Notes: a model not told the origin generated them from the letters alone. Counted from the stretch's first letter, positions 8,038 through 18,125 are shown. The stretch: 20,234 nucleotides of DNA from Chara braunii (GCA_003427395.1 BFEA01000002.1:7979593-7999826); one strand, 5' to 3'. Translations and numbers: made by a program.

Positions 8038-8363
8038 ATTATGCCCTTATACCTCGAAGGACGGAGCCGGTGTGGTGTTCTGCTCCCACTTACCTTGTAT
8101 AGCCGTGTCAAATACCGCCCGTACTTGCACCTGCGCAGAACAACTCAAATCGCCCCACAGTAATCAACTAACAACAAATCACCTGACAGTGTGGAGTGCG
8201 CGCATAGATTAGAGTAGGATAGAGACTCTCTTTCAACCTGCTTAAACCACCACTTCATCCAGACCTATTTTGACAAACCAAAAGTCACATTTCCTTGAGT
8301 CTAAGATCTACAGTGCGGCCCTGAGGAAAAGTAATTGTGGTGCCGAGCCTGGGCACTCTAGAT
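8038..8363. other. Non-coding stretch with no gene recognised
   Basis: No protein or RNA homology was recognised. A TTAAACCACCA motif at about 8244 recurs at about 8489 and in the terminal inverted repeat at 10257, so a fragment of that small transposon family is possible. Confidence 0.4.
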
Positions 8364-8455
8364 TTTGTTGTTTTTTTTTTGTTTTTTAATACAAGAGAAA
8401 AAACACCTACCCTCTTTTTATTCTGGGAGGGCTCCATCCCCGGCAAGCATAAGAA
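8364..8455 (-). mobile_element. A-tailed retroposon 3' end (minus strand), second copy
   Basis: On the minus strand GCTTGCCGG, GGAGCCCTCCCAGAATA and further sequence end in an A-rich tail (T-runs at 8369-8387 on the plus strand). It shares motif order with 1660-1757. Confidence 0.45.
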
Positions 8456-8671
8456 AACATTATTATCAACGGAGAATTGGCACGGTGGATTAAACCACCA
8501 CTACCTTTTCCCATGTGGGCCGCAGTCGGGCCCCCGATTCTTTAGGAGGCTGAAACGAAACGACGGGCGCCAATGAGATGTATCAACGGTGGCCGTCGTC
8601 GGAGCCAACCTCCGAGTTTTTAGGAGTAGGCGAGTTCCCCGTTTTCCCAACAGCCTGAAACGTAGTGGTAC
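8456..8671. other. Unassigned GC-rich stretch before the 28S fragment
   Basis: Two related pieces, GGCTGAAACG...AATGAGAT (about 8547-8580) and GCCTGAAACG...AATGAGAT (about 8653-8682), suggest an old duplication. The second runs into the 28S match and might be decayed rRNA sequence, but that is not secure. Confidence 0.35.
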
Positions 8672-8848
8672 TTTAATGAGATTCCCATTGTCCCTACCTA
8701 CCATCCTGTGAAACCATAGCCAAGGGAATGGGCTTGGAAGAATCGGCGGGGAAAGCAGACCCTATCGAGCTTGACTCTAGTTCGACTCTGTGAAATGACT
8801 TGAGAGGGGTGGAATAACTGGGAACTTTGCGGTGCAAGGGAAATACCA
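8672..8848 (+). pseudogene. 28S (26S) rRNA fragment, retrocopy with A-rich tail
   Basis: The sequence follows large-subunit rRNA domain V: TTAATGAGATTCCCATTGTCC, CTACC, CCAAGGGAATGGGCTTGG, GAATCGGCGGGGAAAG, GAGCTTGACTCTAGTTCGAC and TGTGAAATGACTTGAGAGG, to GGGAAATACCA. Scattered substitutions and small indels (for example GGCAGAATC reading GGAAGAATC) show it is not a working gene. Right after the rRNA match comes an A-rich run (8847-8868) in place of rRNA sequence, as expected for reverse-transcribed RNA. The 5' edge lies just downstream of the rRNA positions used as targets by R2-type LINEs. Confidence 0.92.
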
Positions 8849-9399
8849 AAAAGAAAAAGAAAAATGAACACTGCAGGGGCCAACTATCATCATTGTCCGG
8901 TAGTGTATATGGCTCGACCTCCACCGAGACGTCACCAACAACGAGAAACCACCTCAAGAACAGCATCCAAGTTGTCTACTCTTCTCCCCTTATCTGCCAT
9001 AGCCTCCCATCCAACTGTCACCACAGTGTCGCCGATGCCTACTGATTTATTGCCCCTCTTAGGCCAAAGCAACCCTCCTACCGCCACAGACCGGTACCCG
9101 CAGCTGCAGGGCAGCGCAATTGCACGAGTCTTCTTTGGTGGTCAAGAAGCGCAAGAGCGACTTCCGAAAGTCCGAGATGAGGCAGCCTGGTGGCGTCAAC
9201 CGGCGTGTCTTTGACTAGACTGGCTGGCCTTATATATTGCTGGCCAGACAATCAACCCGGGCTGTGGGCCCGACCTGTTTCCAGGAAATTGGGCCCGGAT
9301 AGCGCATTCCATGGCTGGTACCACCATAGTCTGCCACTTTCCAGGTAGGGTGCAGAGGTACCAGAACCGTCCAGTACCCTCCAGTACCCTGTGTTAATT
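8849..9399 (+). other. A-rich tail, then an unrecognised stretch containing a 116-codon open frame (8864-9214)
   Basis: The frame 8864-9214 is rich in Pro, Thr and Ser and matches no family I know; it begins in the A-rich tail of the rRNA copy, so its start codon is probably accidental. The stretch 9240-9400 has a 10-bp direct repeat CCAGTACCCT and may be a worn part of the LINE that follows, since the later codons of that region align with its relative. Confidence 0.3.
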
Positions 9400-10745
9400 T
9401 TGGGCCTACCAGGAACCGGGATGGCGACCTTTGGGATGTACACAATGCCAACTGGCTCACTAAGGAAGCAATGACAGATCGTGTGGGCCAATTACCGTCC
9501 CTCCCACAGGACCTCCACGAGCTGCAAGAAGTGATTTCCCTCGCCTGGATCAGGATACTTAAGGAAGGTCCCACCATTGTCCTGGGGGACTGGGTGGTCC
9601 ACATGGGCTCCCTGCTCCTGCCCATGACAGTATATGGAGTGGCACAGGTTAACCCGTCCATAATGGACCTTCAAGCGTACAGCCCAGCCTCCCGGGGGCG
9701 AGATGATCAACAGTCCATCGGGAGGAAGAATTGGACAGGCAGGACCAGCCCCTAGCCTCCTAAATAAGAGTAAGGGTGGTGCAGGACGATGATGAAGTGC
9801 ACCATCTATACGAACCCTCCAGCCCAGTTTCCCACCTCCCGTTCGATCCAGCTGAATGGGAGTGGCAATGGGGGACAGATAACACAATGCAGCCATGGCA
9901 GTACACGGTCAAAAACAGATACAGAGGTGCACGGAAACTGGTACCATTCATGGACGACATCTTCCATAGATGGGAAAGGGATTGCCCCCTAAAAAGAGAA
10001 GACCTCCGGCTTTTCAGATAGGCATTCTTCTCCCATATTAAACCCACCAACCACAGGGCGCTCCCGTGGAAGATCATAGATGTCTTCCCACCCCAGAATG
10101 GCTCACAGACAGAACAGATCTTGAGCTGAAGGGGCCTGTTCTCACCTCTGTGTTCATACTGCGAAATGATCCTGACCAGAAAGAGAGCAGCATTGCCTCC
10201 TCAACTGTCCTATGGTGGTGCGCCTTTGGAGATGGTGGAATGCAGCCTGGCACTACTTAAACCACCAGTACTTCCTAAAGTTGTGCCTGTTAACAGGCCA
10301 CAATTTTAGGAAACGTACGGGCCACTACAGGAGCGTCCAAATTCATCCGACTAGAAACGTTTCTACACTATTTTTTTTTTCTGCGACTGATAGCTGGGCC
10401 AAGTACTGGTGGTTTAACAGGACAACACCTGCCCTGGAAGCTGCAATACCTCCACTTTGGAGTCACCGCGCAAGAAGGATCACAATGGTCACCCTTCACA
10501 CTTGATCTCTTCCACTGCACATGCCTTGCTCTCCTGATGGCGGCTTGGTGCATGAGATGTTCCCACGAAAGGGGCCAATATACCTACAGGTTCTTGCAGG
10601 CCAGAGGGACGGTAAATGATGAAATAACTGCACAAACACATGAAGCCTGGAAGACAATGCACACCAGGCTCCAACATGAACTGGATGCAAACGAACGGAC
10701 ACAAATACTGAACAATTTTTCAGCCACACAGACTAGATGCACAAC
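9400..10745 (+). pseudogene. LINE copy B, C-terminal part of ORF2 (after RT), degenerate
   Basis: This is the region of a non-LTR retrotransposon polyprotein downstream of the reverse transcriptase. DLWDVHNANWL, ISLAWIRILKEGP and GDWV (about 9430-9600) align with DIWDQETKDWL, IPLDWVRILRKEP and GDWV of LINE copy A. Next come LPFDPAEWEW against LPLDPNEWRW, and HRCLPTPEWLTDRTDLE against HRCLPTNGWLIDRTRLE. The zinc finger of the zf-RVT type is C-x2-C (CSYC, 10151-10162) with H-x4-C (HCLLNC, 10191-10208), and the tail continues to about 10700. The pieces lie in several frames, so it is dead. The RT and endonuclease are absent, so it is 5'-truncated. A 161-bp element interrupts it at 10257. Confidence 0.82.
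10257..10417. mobile_element. 161-bp MITE-like element with 17-bp terminal inverted repeats
   Basis: TTAAACCACCAGTACTT at 10257-10273 is a perfect reverse complement of 10401-10417. The ends are TTAA, so the element may be a 13-bp-TIR transposon with a TTAA target duplication. A second palindrome (10272-10312, arms of about 20 bp around GTTAAC) sits next to the left end, and a T11 run lies at about 10371-10381. Alignment of LINE copies A and B breaks and resumes around this segment, which supports insertion. Confidence 0.8.
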
Positions 10746-11270
10746 ATAGGCTGCAGTGGCAGCCTTGGCTTGCGTCTGAGGACAAGTGGGAATTCCTGCC
10801 GTCCGCAGACTTTCGAATACGGCCAACTTCACCATGGTCCTTGGGGAGCCCTCGGAACTCTCCCAGGCCCCCCTCCACGCCCAACCCCGGGGTCCTCCCT
10901 GAATCCCCCTGTCACACCCCTGACCCGGCAACGCTCCCCCACCCATCTTGTTTCCTTCCCTCCCTCCCCCCCTCCTACACCGGCCAGGGGCAGCCACACA
11001 GTCATCAATGAATTGAGTGCGAACAGCCCTCACAGGACTCATGTGGACTTAGTGGGCGAAGACGCACAACGGATGCCAGGATCAGTAGGGGCGGAATCAG
11101 ACACAGGAAGGATGAGAAGTTCAGCGGGTGGGGGGAGGGGACAGTCAAGGATGAAAAGTGATGTAAATACCATAGTTAGACTGGAACAAGTTCCGTAGGG
11201 GAATGGGAAAGGGAGGGTCACTCCGGGGTTTAAGGATATGAATGGGGTTTGACGAAACACTGAGTGTGAC
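10746..11270. other. Non-coding C-rich stretch, possibly LINE copy B 3' UTR
   Basis: The strand is C-rich with CCCTCCC tracts (about 10950-10975), and a 153-codon open frame (10737-11198) has low-complexity Pro/Ser/Thr composition and no recognisable domain. I treat it as non-coding. Confidence 0.4.
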
Positions 11271-11480
11271 CTAAGGACACAGCAGGGATCTCTGGAAGCA
11301 CCGATAGAGATAGGACTGGACTCTTCAATCGCACATCCTTCACATTCACTGAGCTCCAGGTACACAGGGACCTGGGGGAGACTTAAGGACACAGCAGGGA
11401 TCTCAGGAAACACCGCTGGAGAAAGGACTGGACTCTCCAATCGCACATCCTTCACAGGTACACAGGCACAGATCAACATA
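11271..11480. repeat. Tandem duplication, period 112 bp
   Basis: TAAGGACACAGCAGGGATCT starts at 11272 and again at 11384. The units share CACCG...GGACTGGACTCTYCAATCG and CACATCCTTCACA. The second unit lacks about 13 bp (ATTCACTGAGCTC) present in the first. Confidence 0.92.
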
Positions 11481-11734
11481 CAGAACTTGCAGCTTACAAT
11501 CTTGCGCTGACACACAGCACTCACAATCACTGTAACTCACAGAAACACCATCTTACACACACGCGCGCACAGTCCATTGCCCACAAACACAAACATCATA
11601 CCTGCTCATGGCTGCAATATGGAGAAAGGGGACTTCCTAGGAAGAATGGAATGGCAAATGACACACTGACACAGATAGAGCACTGGGCCTGCTATTGCCC
11701 AGACTGTACAGACAGACCAAACCCATATGCTCAC
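11481..11734. other. CA-rich non-coding stretch
   Basis: Many CACA runs occur (for example near 11553-11600). No gene was recognised. Confidence 0.4.
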
Positions 11735-11940
11735 TCCTCATTAATTTGTACAGGGATGCTGGACCTGATTTCCAGCAGGTGCAGCTTGCCACCAATAGAT
11801 GGAGCCTTCAAAACAGGGTTCCACTTAAAGAGGATGCCCTTATCACCTCCGTAACTGGGCACCTGGAAACTGAATTTTTCAACCACCACTACCTCCTATC
11901 CTGTTTTTGCCGAGCCTTCAGGTCCTTACATGTATATATC

Positions 11941-11967
11941 TGTGTGTGTGTGTGTGTGTGTGTGTGT
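11941..11967. repeat. (TG)n microsatellite
   Basis: Uninterrupted TG dinucleotides preceded by TGTATATATC. Confidence 0.98.
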
Positions 11968-12197
11968 ATTTTTGGCGTCAAGATTCTATTTTTCAATTTT
12001 TTTGTCTTTTCAATATCTTTTTGGAAAGATCAGCACTCAATCTATGTTCCTGATTCTTGTCAGACTTTTTCATTAACTATCCTGAGCATGAAAAAATCAC
12101 CTATGTCGGTGCATTTTCTCTTAGTGGACCTGGGCTTCACCACCGCAGGTGACGTGAAATGAAGGAATGTGATCCTGGGCCTCAGTGCCTTGCACGG

Positions 12198-12199
<2 letters not shown>

Positions 12200-12260
<61 letters not shown>

Positions 12261-12261
12261 N

Positions 12262-12349
<88 letters not shown>
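12200..12349. repeat. (CT)n microsatellite with one unresolved base
   Basis: About 150 bp of CT dinucleotides with an N at 12261. The N suggests an assembly join, so the true length is unknown. The Ser-Leu or Arg-Glu open frames over it are artefacts. Confidence 0.98.
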
Positions 12350-12351
<2 letters not shown>

Positions 12352-12460
12352 CCATTGCACACACACACAAATACACACAGCTCCTGATGAATCAGTCAAA
12401 GTCCGATGAAACAGTCCTGCACAGTCTAGCTTTTTTTCTTGTTGTTGTGTATAGCCAACA

Positions 12461-12461
<1 letters not shown>

Positions 12462-12524
<63 letters not shown>
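12462..12524. repeat. (CA)n microsatellite
   Basis: About 63 bp of CA dinucleotides, preceded by a T-rich stretch at 12431-12448. Confidence 0.98.
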
Positions 12525-12526
<2 letters not shown>

Positions 12527-13153
12527 CACAGCGCCGTTGAGGACCTTACACCTCTCGAAATACACCAATGAAACGGCCAGTTCATCAAAACATTACAATC
12601 ATTTAAAATATAATCTATAACTTGATCGAACGGCTGTTTGAGGGGTGGTTGCAGTGACAGTCTAAACCAAACACAGAGGCAATAATACCTGGGCAGTAGC
12701 AGCAAGTTATCTCATCAGTAGCAGGGGCAGTAGCAGCAGCAGGATGACATGGCAGAACTGCAACAACAAGTCAGGCAACCCGGGGCCAACACAGCTCGCT
12801 TTGCAGTCATCAAACCTCATAAACAAAAGGCTGAACACAACAGCTCAATACCTCAGCATGAACAAGGGAGAAATGTCATACTAAACTGACAGTGAAGTGG
12901 CGGGGGGGAAGGTGAGTAGGCCCCCTTCTTCACCCCTTCCCCTTCCCTTCCCCCAACAATATCTTATCATGTCATCTCCCCTAGCAGACACACACGAATG
13001 CCAAATCCCTTGCCAACATTCACATGTCATTCCTGCATGCCTCATAAATGACAGCACTGTCCAAAACACAAAAGATGGCACAGCATGTGTCCCGTAACTT
13101 TGCTGAGCGCACAGCGGCATTGAGTAGGCAAGAAACATATCCAACAGAACAGT

Positions 13154-13199
13154 TGGGGGGGCAGGGGGGGCAGGAGTGGGGTTGGGGGGAAGCTGGGGG
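13154..13199 (+). other. G-run cluster, G-quadruplex candidate
   Basis: Five G-runs of four to seven bases, separated by loops of two to seven bases, lie in 46 bp. This meets the usual G4 pattern on the plus strand. It sits inside dispersed repeat copy 1; copy 2 has no equivalent. Confidence 0.75.
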
Positions 13200-13250
13200 T
13201 AGTTAGCCCCCTCCCCTGCCACAACAACATTTTCTCATATCATCTCCCCT

Positions 13251-13504
13251 TGACGTGAAGTTATAGTACGAATGCATATGTTGCTGTGACCCGGTAACAT
13301 TTCATGCTGCGACAGCTGGGCTTATTAAACTGAATCACCGTTAAGGGAAAAAAAGCGAAAAAAAATTCAACTAATCACGTCTGGGTTACCCTCCAGATCA
13401 AACAACAGATCCAGGTAGGACTGACACATCGTTGGCAAGCCACCAATCGATTCTCCATAGCAGGCACGATATTGCTAATAAAATAAAGCAATTCTGCATG
13501 GTAA
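13251..13504. other. Non-coding stretch with no gene recognised
   Basis: A-rich at about 13347-13370; otherwise unassigned. Confidence 0.4.
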
Positions 13505-13575
13505 CCGACCGGGCGTCCGGACCGGGTTCAAGACAGTCCGGAACAACATGTCCGGTGTCGGGGTCCGGTCCTAGT
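13488..13575. repeat. TCCGG-rich repeat, copy 1
   Basis: Several TCCGG/CCGGGT motifs occur within 70 bp. The left end, GCAATTCTGCATGGTAACC, resembles the right end of the 18000-18125 copy in inverted orientation. It is non-coding. Confidence 0.55.
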
Positions 13576-14080
13576 GTTAGTAGTGCTGGTAAGAGCAGAC
13601 ACCACTATTGGTGGGGAGCATCACCTTGCTGGAAAACGGGTCCAGCGTCCCTTATACAGACCGAATTTGAAATATATCTGCAAAAAGATCAAGTGGAAAA
13701 CACCTGAGCAGGAAATTAGGGGGGAACCTCTTCGCCCTGAACCAGGCGCCAGATACCTACTACTGCAAACTAGTTCCTCCCTTCCCTCACCCGTCCCTTT
13801 AACCCCCCTTCAGCCTTGGACTGTACCTGCTGCTCGGGCTGAAAATCAAGGATATAACTGCGGATCCTCAACATCATTATACTACATTGACTCTGACCAC
13901 AACCTCATTATACTACGTTGACCCTGAGGTCTCTGCTACAAGACTTATTCCTCCCTTCCCTCACCCTTCACCCTTCCATTTTATACACTGTCCCCCCCAT
14001 ACCAATCCATGCCCACCAAAGTCTGAGGTGGAGGGGAAAAATCGATGAATTCTGAAGAGGGCCGGGTGGGGAAAGAGGGG
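13576..14080. other. Non-coding stretch with short tandem motifs
   Basis: A motif CATTATACTACRTTGACYCTGA is repeated within about 13874-13928, and TTCCTCCCTTCCCTCACCC occurs near 13773 and again near 13948. No gene was recognised. The right part may be the 3' untranslated tail of LINE copy A. Confidence 0.5.
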
Positions 14081-17000
14081 TCAATCTTTGTCCATTCTTG
14101 AAAACACAGATGGTAGTCCCTTTCCCCGTCTCCTACAACATCCCCCCCCCTTTTCTCTCCCTTTCCACTCCACCTTTGCGATCCACCCTCCTTGTTCCCC
14201 GCCCAGCCAGTCTTTGCAGAAACTTTCGATAATTTGTTTGATTTCCTGTTTAGAGTGTAGAAACGCTGTCCTCTGTTTGACTCTTTCCCATTGGATAGTG
14301 ATATCTTCTTGTATTTGTTCCTTTATTGAATTAATAAACTCTGTGTCATCCCGGCGTACCCCTTTCATTTCCAATGTGCATCACCGCCACCAGATAGCCC
14401 AGATGATGGCACGGCGTCCCATTTTGAACATGTTCCTTTCGAAGGTGGTGGCCTGTACTGGCGCCCATGCTTCGCAGAGGAGCGCTCTCCAGTCCCATGC
14501 CCAGGGCTGCGAGGCGCCTAAACGTCTCCAGAGGCGGTCCCACCATCTCCACAGTTATTTCGCTGCTGGGCATTGCAGAAACATATGTTCTATGGTTTCG
14601 GGCCACTTCCTAGAGGGGAAGGAATCTGTACATAGCCTGCACCAAGGAAGTGCCAACCCTTTCTGTTCCAGGCGCGTTCTGTCTATTAGCCAACCGTTTG
14701 TTGGCAGACACCTATGTTCCACCTGCCATTGTAATGAGGCTAGCTTTGCTGGCATGGCTTTGTTTGCCTTAAACCATCTTACTGGCCGCAATATATCCCT
14801 CCCTATATTAAGGTGTTTCATCTATCGCGCCTCAACCACATACTTCAAGTTGACACTTGGTCTTAACATTCGTAAGTGGCTTTGACAGAGAGAGTATGCA
14901 ACCGCCTTTCCCCAGATCTACCCCTTTCATACTGCTAAGTCCATCTCCACTCATTGGGATCTAAGGGGAGGTCCTGTATTGGCATATTCGGTTTGTATGC
15001 CCTCCATTGGTCCGTTTCTTTAAGGACACGGATACAGAATACTCCCGACTTTGAGTACCATTCTGTTTCTTCTGGTTGTACCTGTTCCAAACGGTTATCT
15101 GTCCTTATTCTGAACCGGCTGACAACCATTTCCTGTTCCTCGCCCGCACCCGCAAGACGGGTATATACTACATTCCCGATCACCCCCTCAGTGCCCCTGA
15201 ACCCTACCCAATCCCCTTCCATCACCGATGGCTCTTTGCGAAGGATTCGGACCCAATCTAGGGGGATAGCAAAAATGATCGTGTCTAGTGCTTCTCCCAC
15301 CTTATGGTAATACCTCAGTTTCTCCCTCAGTTAGGACTCTGACAACCAGTCCTTGGTTTCCTGGTCCCAAATGTCTTTTGCTCTCAGGATCCCATTCTTG
15401 ACCCAACCTTTTTAGGGGTTCTCGCTGCTGAGGAGTACCCTACTGTGCTGGTCCGTAATCCATCGGTTTCCAAAAAGGGGTTGTCGGGCTACTTCCTCCC
15501 AGCGTTCACGTGGGACTTTATCTGGTAGGGGCAGCTTACGCCATGTCCTTAGAATAGTGGGCCAGAGGGGGTCCTTTTTTAAATCTTGCCTGGTTGCCTG
15601 CCTCTCGGTCTCCCCCTCATTTCTAGCCCTCACTCATTTCCTGGGTATAGCCCAGTATCTGTCCTCGAGCCATGTCTCTGGCGCGACTTCTGGAGAGGTT
15701 GGTGGTGCCAGCCTGGCGATTTGCTGCAGTGCTAGGGGCTGCCATGGCGACTTTTACCCTAAGGTCATCACTTGCATCGTAGGGTCAATAATCCCCAGAC
15801 CCCCTTTAGACTTAGGCTGAATGACTGACCTCCAGGCTACTTTGCTAATTGTTGTAGAGCACTCGTGGTTTCCCCTCCATAAGAAGGCTGCCACCTGTCT
15901 TTGAAGGGAGGCGGCTGCGGGTTTAATAAGCGTCCAGATCGTTGTCTTGTACCAGAGGGTTGCCAGGACTACATTATTAATTACCAAAGAACGACCCATT
16001 AGAGATGTCTACCTGTCCTTCCACTGGGTCAGTTTTTCAAGGACCGGTTGGGTGAGTCACTCATCGTTCAGGGGTGGCTGCCCCTCCGCTGTCATCCAGA
16101 CCCCAGTACTCTAATTGGGGCCTCTGTAGGCAACCATCTGACTCTTGGATTTTCTGGTGGCCTCCCCCCCTGGTAGTGTATCCACCATCCCTGTAGCTTA
16201 CTGCCCCAGTTGACTGTCATATCTGATAGGAGGCAGAAACGGTCCATTAATTATTGGATCTCCCGCATATTTCCTGAGATGCGTCTGCCAATATGATAAG
16301 GTCATCTCCAAAAAGTGAACAAACGGGGATGGCCTCCTCCGGGATGGAGGAAATCTGTATTTTCCGGATATTTTTATGAGCACTAAAGTTCGTTGTTAGG
16401 GCCTCCATTATGATGACAAAGAGAAAGGGACGATGGGGTCCTCTTGTCGCACCGATCGTTCCAGGTGGATGGCAGGCGCCAGTCTGCCATTCACTTGGAT
16501 CGTTGTCATGGCGTTATGGTGAAGGACCTCAATCCACCTTCTAAAGGTCAGACCAAAGTTCATTCTCTCCAAACATTTATCCAAGAAAAACCAGTCGACA
16601 TGATCATACGCTTTTTCGAAGTCTACAAATATAATGGCAGCATTATGCTTAGATTGTCGTGACAATTTTATGACCTCATTAACCAGCAAGATATTATCTT
16701 GGATCTTGCGCCCCCTGACGAAGCCCGTCTGTGCAGGGTGGATAATGTCTTCCAACACCTTAACCAGGCGGTTCGCCAGGGCTTTTGCCACCATCTTGTA
16801 GACGGTTGTTAGTAGGGTGATTGGCCAATAATTCCTTATGTTCATTTTGTCCTCTTTTCTTATGTATCAATGCCAGGACCCCTTGTCCCACCAATTCCCC
16901 CATCTGACCCGTGGTACACACCGCATGAAAGTACTCCACATGGTCTCCCAAACTTCTTTAGTAAGCCCATCTATCCCCGGAATTTTCTCCTCCTTCATTA

Positions 17001-17700
17001 GCATCAAGGTCGACCATACCTCCTCCTTGGACAGAGGCATCTCTAGGGCTTCCTTTTGTTGTTCCAACAGGGTTTTCTGTAGTGGTGTCAAAAATTCATC
17101 AATTTCTGCCGTTCTTTGTTCAAGTGGTTTTTCCTTAGTTCGTGACTTGAAAAGGTCTTTAAAGAAGTTTCTTGCTACCAGGACGCACTGAGGTGTTGAC
17201 GTAGCCGCAGGGCCTTGAGGCTGTGACAGATCCAGCAGCGCTTCTATGATGGACCTGCCCGTCCTAAGTTTGGCCATAGCAAAAAAACGGGTGTCCATTG
17301 TTCCCTCTGTTTTATACCTACGTAGTTTTCCTCTGATCCGTGCCCCTTGCCATCTATGTTCCATATGAGCTAGCAAATGAGTCTCTGTTGCGTCAATGGC
17401 GATTGAAAGCTCCCTTTCTGTATTCATGTCTTGTTCATTTTGTTCTTGTTGTTGTTTCAATTGTTGAAGTTGTTGGTGTAATTCCAATTCGCCTACGTGT
17501 CTTTGAGTCACGATCCCTTTAGCGGATTCACTAGATTTTTTGGCAACAAAGGCCAATCCATTATTAAACCACAGAATGCCATTATGAAGGGTTTATCTGT
17601 GTGATTTCCAGTACTGCCAAACATCATGAATGAAGTTTTGGAATTCTTTTTTTGTTAAAAGGGAGGTGTTGAGTTTGAAAAAGCCCGGTCCCTGATCCGG
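14081..17700 (-). pseudogene. LINE copy A, ORF2 (end of endonuclease, RT, zf-RVT), 5'-truncated and degenerate
   Basis: On the minus strand the copy begins in the end of an AP-type endonuclease domain (GPGFFKLNTSLL, about 17697-17660). It continues through the EN-RT linker (HRWQGARIRGK, TRFFAMAKLRTGRS, NFFKDLF, then EEKIPGIDGLTKEVWETMW near 17000). The RT follows: YWPITLLTTVYKMVAKALANR, GFVRGRKIQDNILLVNE, motif A IIFVDFEKAYDHVDW (about 16590-16635), a QEDPIVPF block (usually QGDPLSPF), a frameshift near 16420, then FLFVIIMEAL and the catalytic FGDD (16301-16312). Downstream are SLQRQVAAFLWRG and KGGLGI (15999-15754), LPLDPNEWRW (about 14945), and a zf-RVT finger with C-x2-C (14641-14630) and H-x4-C (14587-14570), then a Lys/Glu-rich tail to about 14210. 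Non-LTR elements insert by target-primed reverse transcription. Missing 5' sequence and many frameshifts mean it cannot move itself. Confidence 0.92.
16301..16312 (-). other. RT catalytic FGDD motif of LINE copy A
   Basis: The codons give Phe-Gly-Asp-Asp followed by LIILAD, the F/YxDD motif C that binds the catalytic metal ions. Both aspartates are kept although the frame upstream is shifted. Confidence 0.9.
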
Positions 17701-17999
17701 CCGTTTTCTAAAGGAAGTTATGGACTTAAATTACTTAAAGTTCAATTTCAAAACTAAATCATACTTTTTTCAATTTTGTTTTCTCTGTTTCTTTAGTCTT
17801 GTGCCTGCTTTGCACTGTTTGCAACACTGCATGTCTGCTAGTTGAATGTGCTTGTTGATTTGCTGCAAGACAGGTGCTCAGCTGCCTGAACTACAAAGTG
17901 CAGAGCAGGTAAGTGCCTGCCAACAGCCCCCTCCCCTCCTTTTTTTTTGTTTTTTTGTTTTTGTCTGGACATTTTGCATCCCCTGGCACAGGTCTGGAC
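17701..17999. other. Non-coding stretch with an interrupted T-run (17939-17962)
   Basis: No gene was recognised. The T-run, read on the minus strand, is an A-rich tail after GGATGCAAAATGTCCAGAC, so the TCCGG-rich block to its right may be a minus-strand retroposon. Confidence 0.4.
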
Positions 18000-18125
18000 T
18001 GTCCGGGTCCAGTGATGTCCGGGTGTCTGGTGATGCCTGGATCACCAGAGAGTCCGGACCGGTCTGGAAGACAGTCCGGGAGTGTCCGGTGTCCGGGTCC
18101 ACCGTTACCATGCAATTCTGCAGAG
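18000..18125. repeat. TCCGG-rich repeat, copy 2
   Basis: Eight or so TCCGG/CCGGG motifs occur in about 110 bp, with internal near-repeats (GTCCGGGTCC, GTCCGGTGTCCGGG). It ends GTTACCATGCAATTCTGC, which resembles the inverted left end of the 13488-13575 copy. Confidence 0.6.

Larger units (their letters stand above)
11735..13250 (+). repeat. Dispersed repeat copy 1, expanded by microsatellites
   Basis: Three blocks here occur in the same order as in 18600-19246: TTCCAGCAGGTGCAGCT...AATAGAT (about 11770 against 18638), ATCRAACCYCATAAACARAA (12808 against 18828), and CATGTCATCTCCCC...GAATGCCAAA...TTGCC..CATTCACATGTCAT (about 12969 against 18940). A further short CATCTCCCCTTG piece lies near 13240. 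In this copy the first two blocks are separated by long TG, CT and CA tracts. No coding capacity is clear, although the first block reads QVQLATNRW in one frame. Confidence 0.7.

Noticed and set aside
8650-8672. Extension of the 28S match upstream
   Set aside because: GCCTGAAACGTAGTG vaguely resembles the rRNA there, but the match is too poor to call by eye.
8864-9214. A protein-coding gene of 116 codons
   Set aside because: It starts within the A-rich tail of the rRNA copy and has low-complexity composition with no known motif.
10737-11198. A 153-codon gene after LINE copy B
   Set aside because: Its Pro-rich composition comes from C-rich tracts, and it overlaps probable LINE 3' sequence.
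12121-12705. Long open frames of Arg-Glu or Ser-Leu repeats
   Set aside because: They are translations of the (CT)n tract, which also contains an N.
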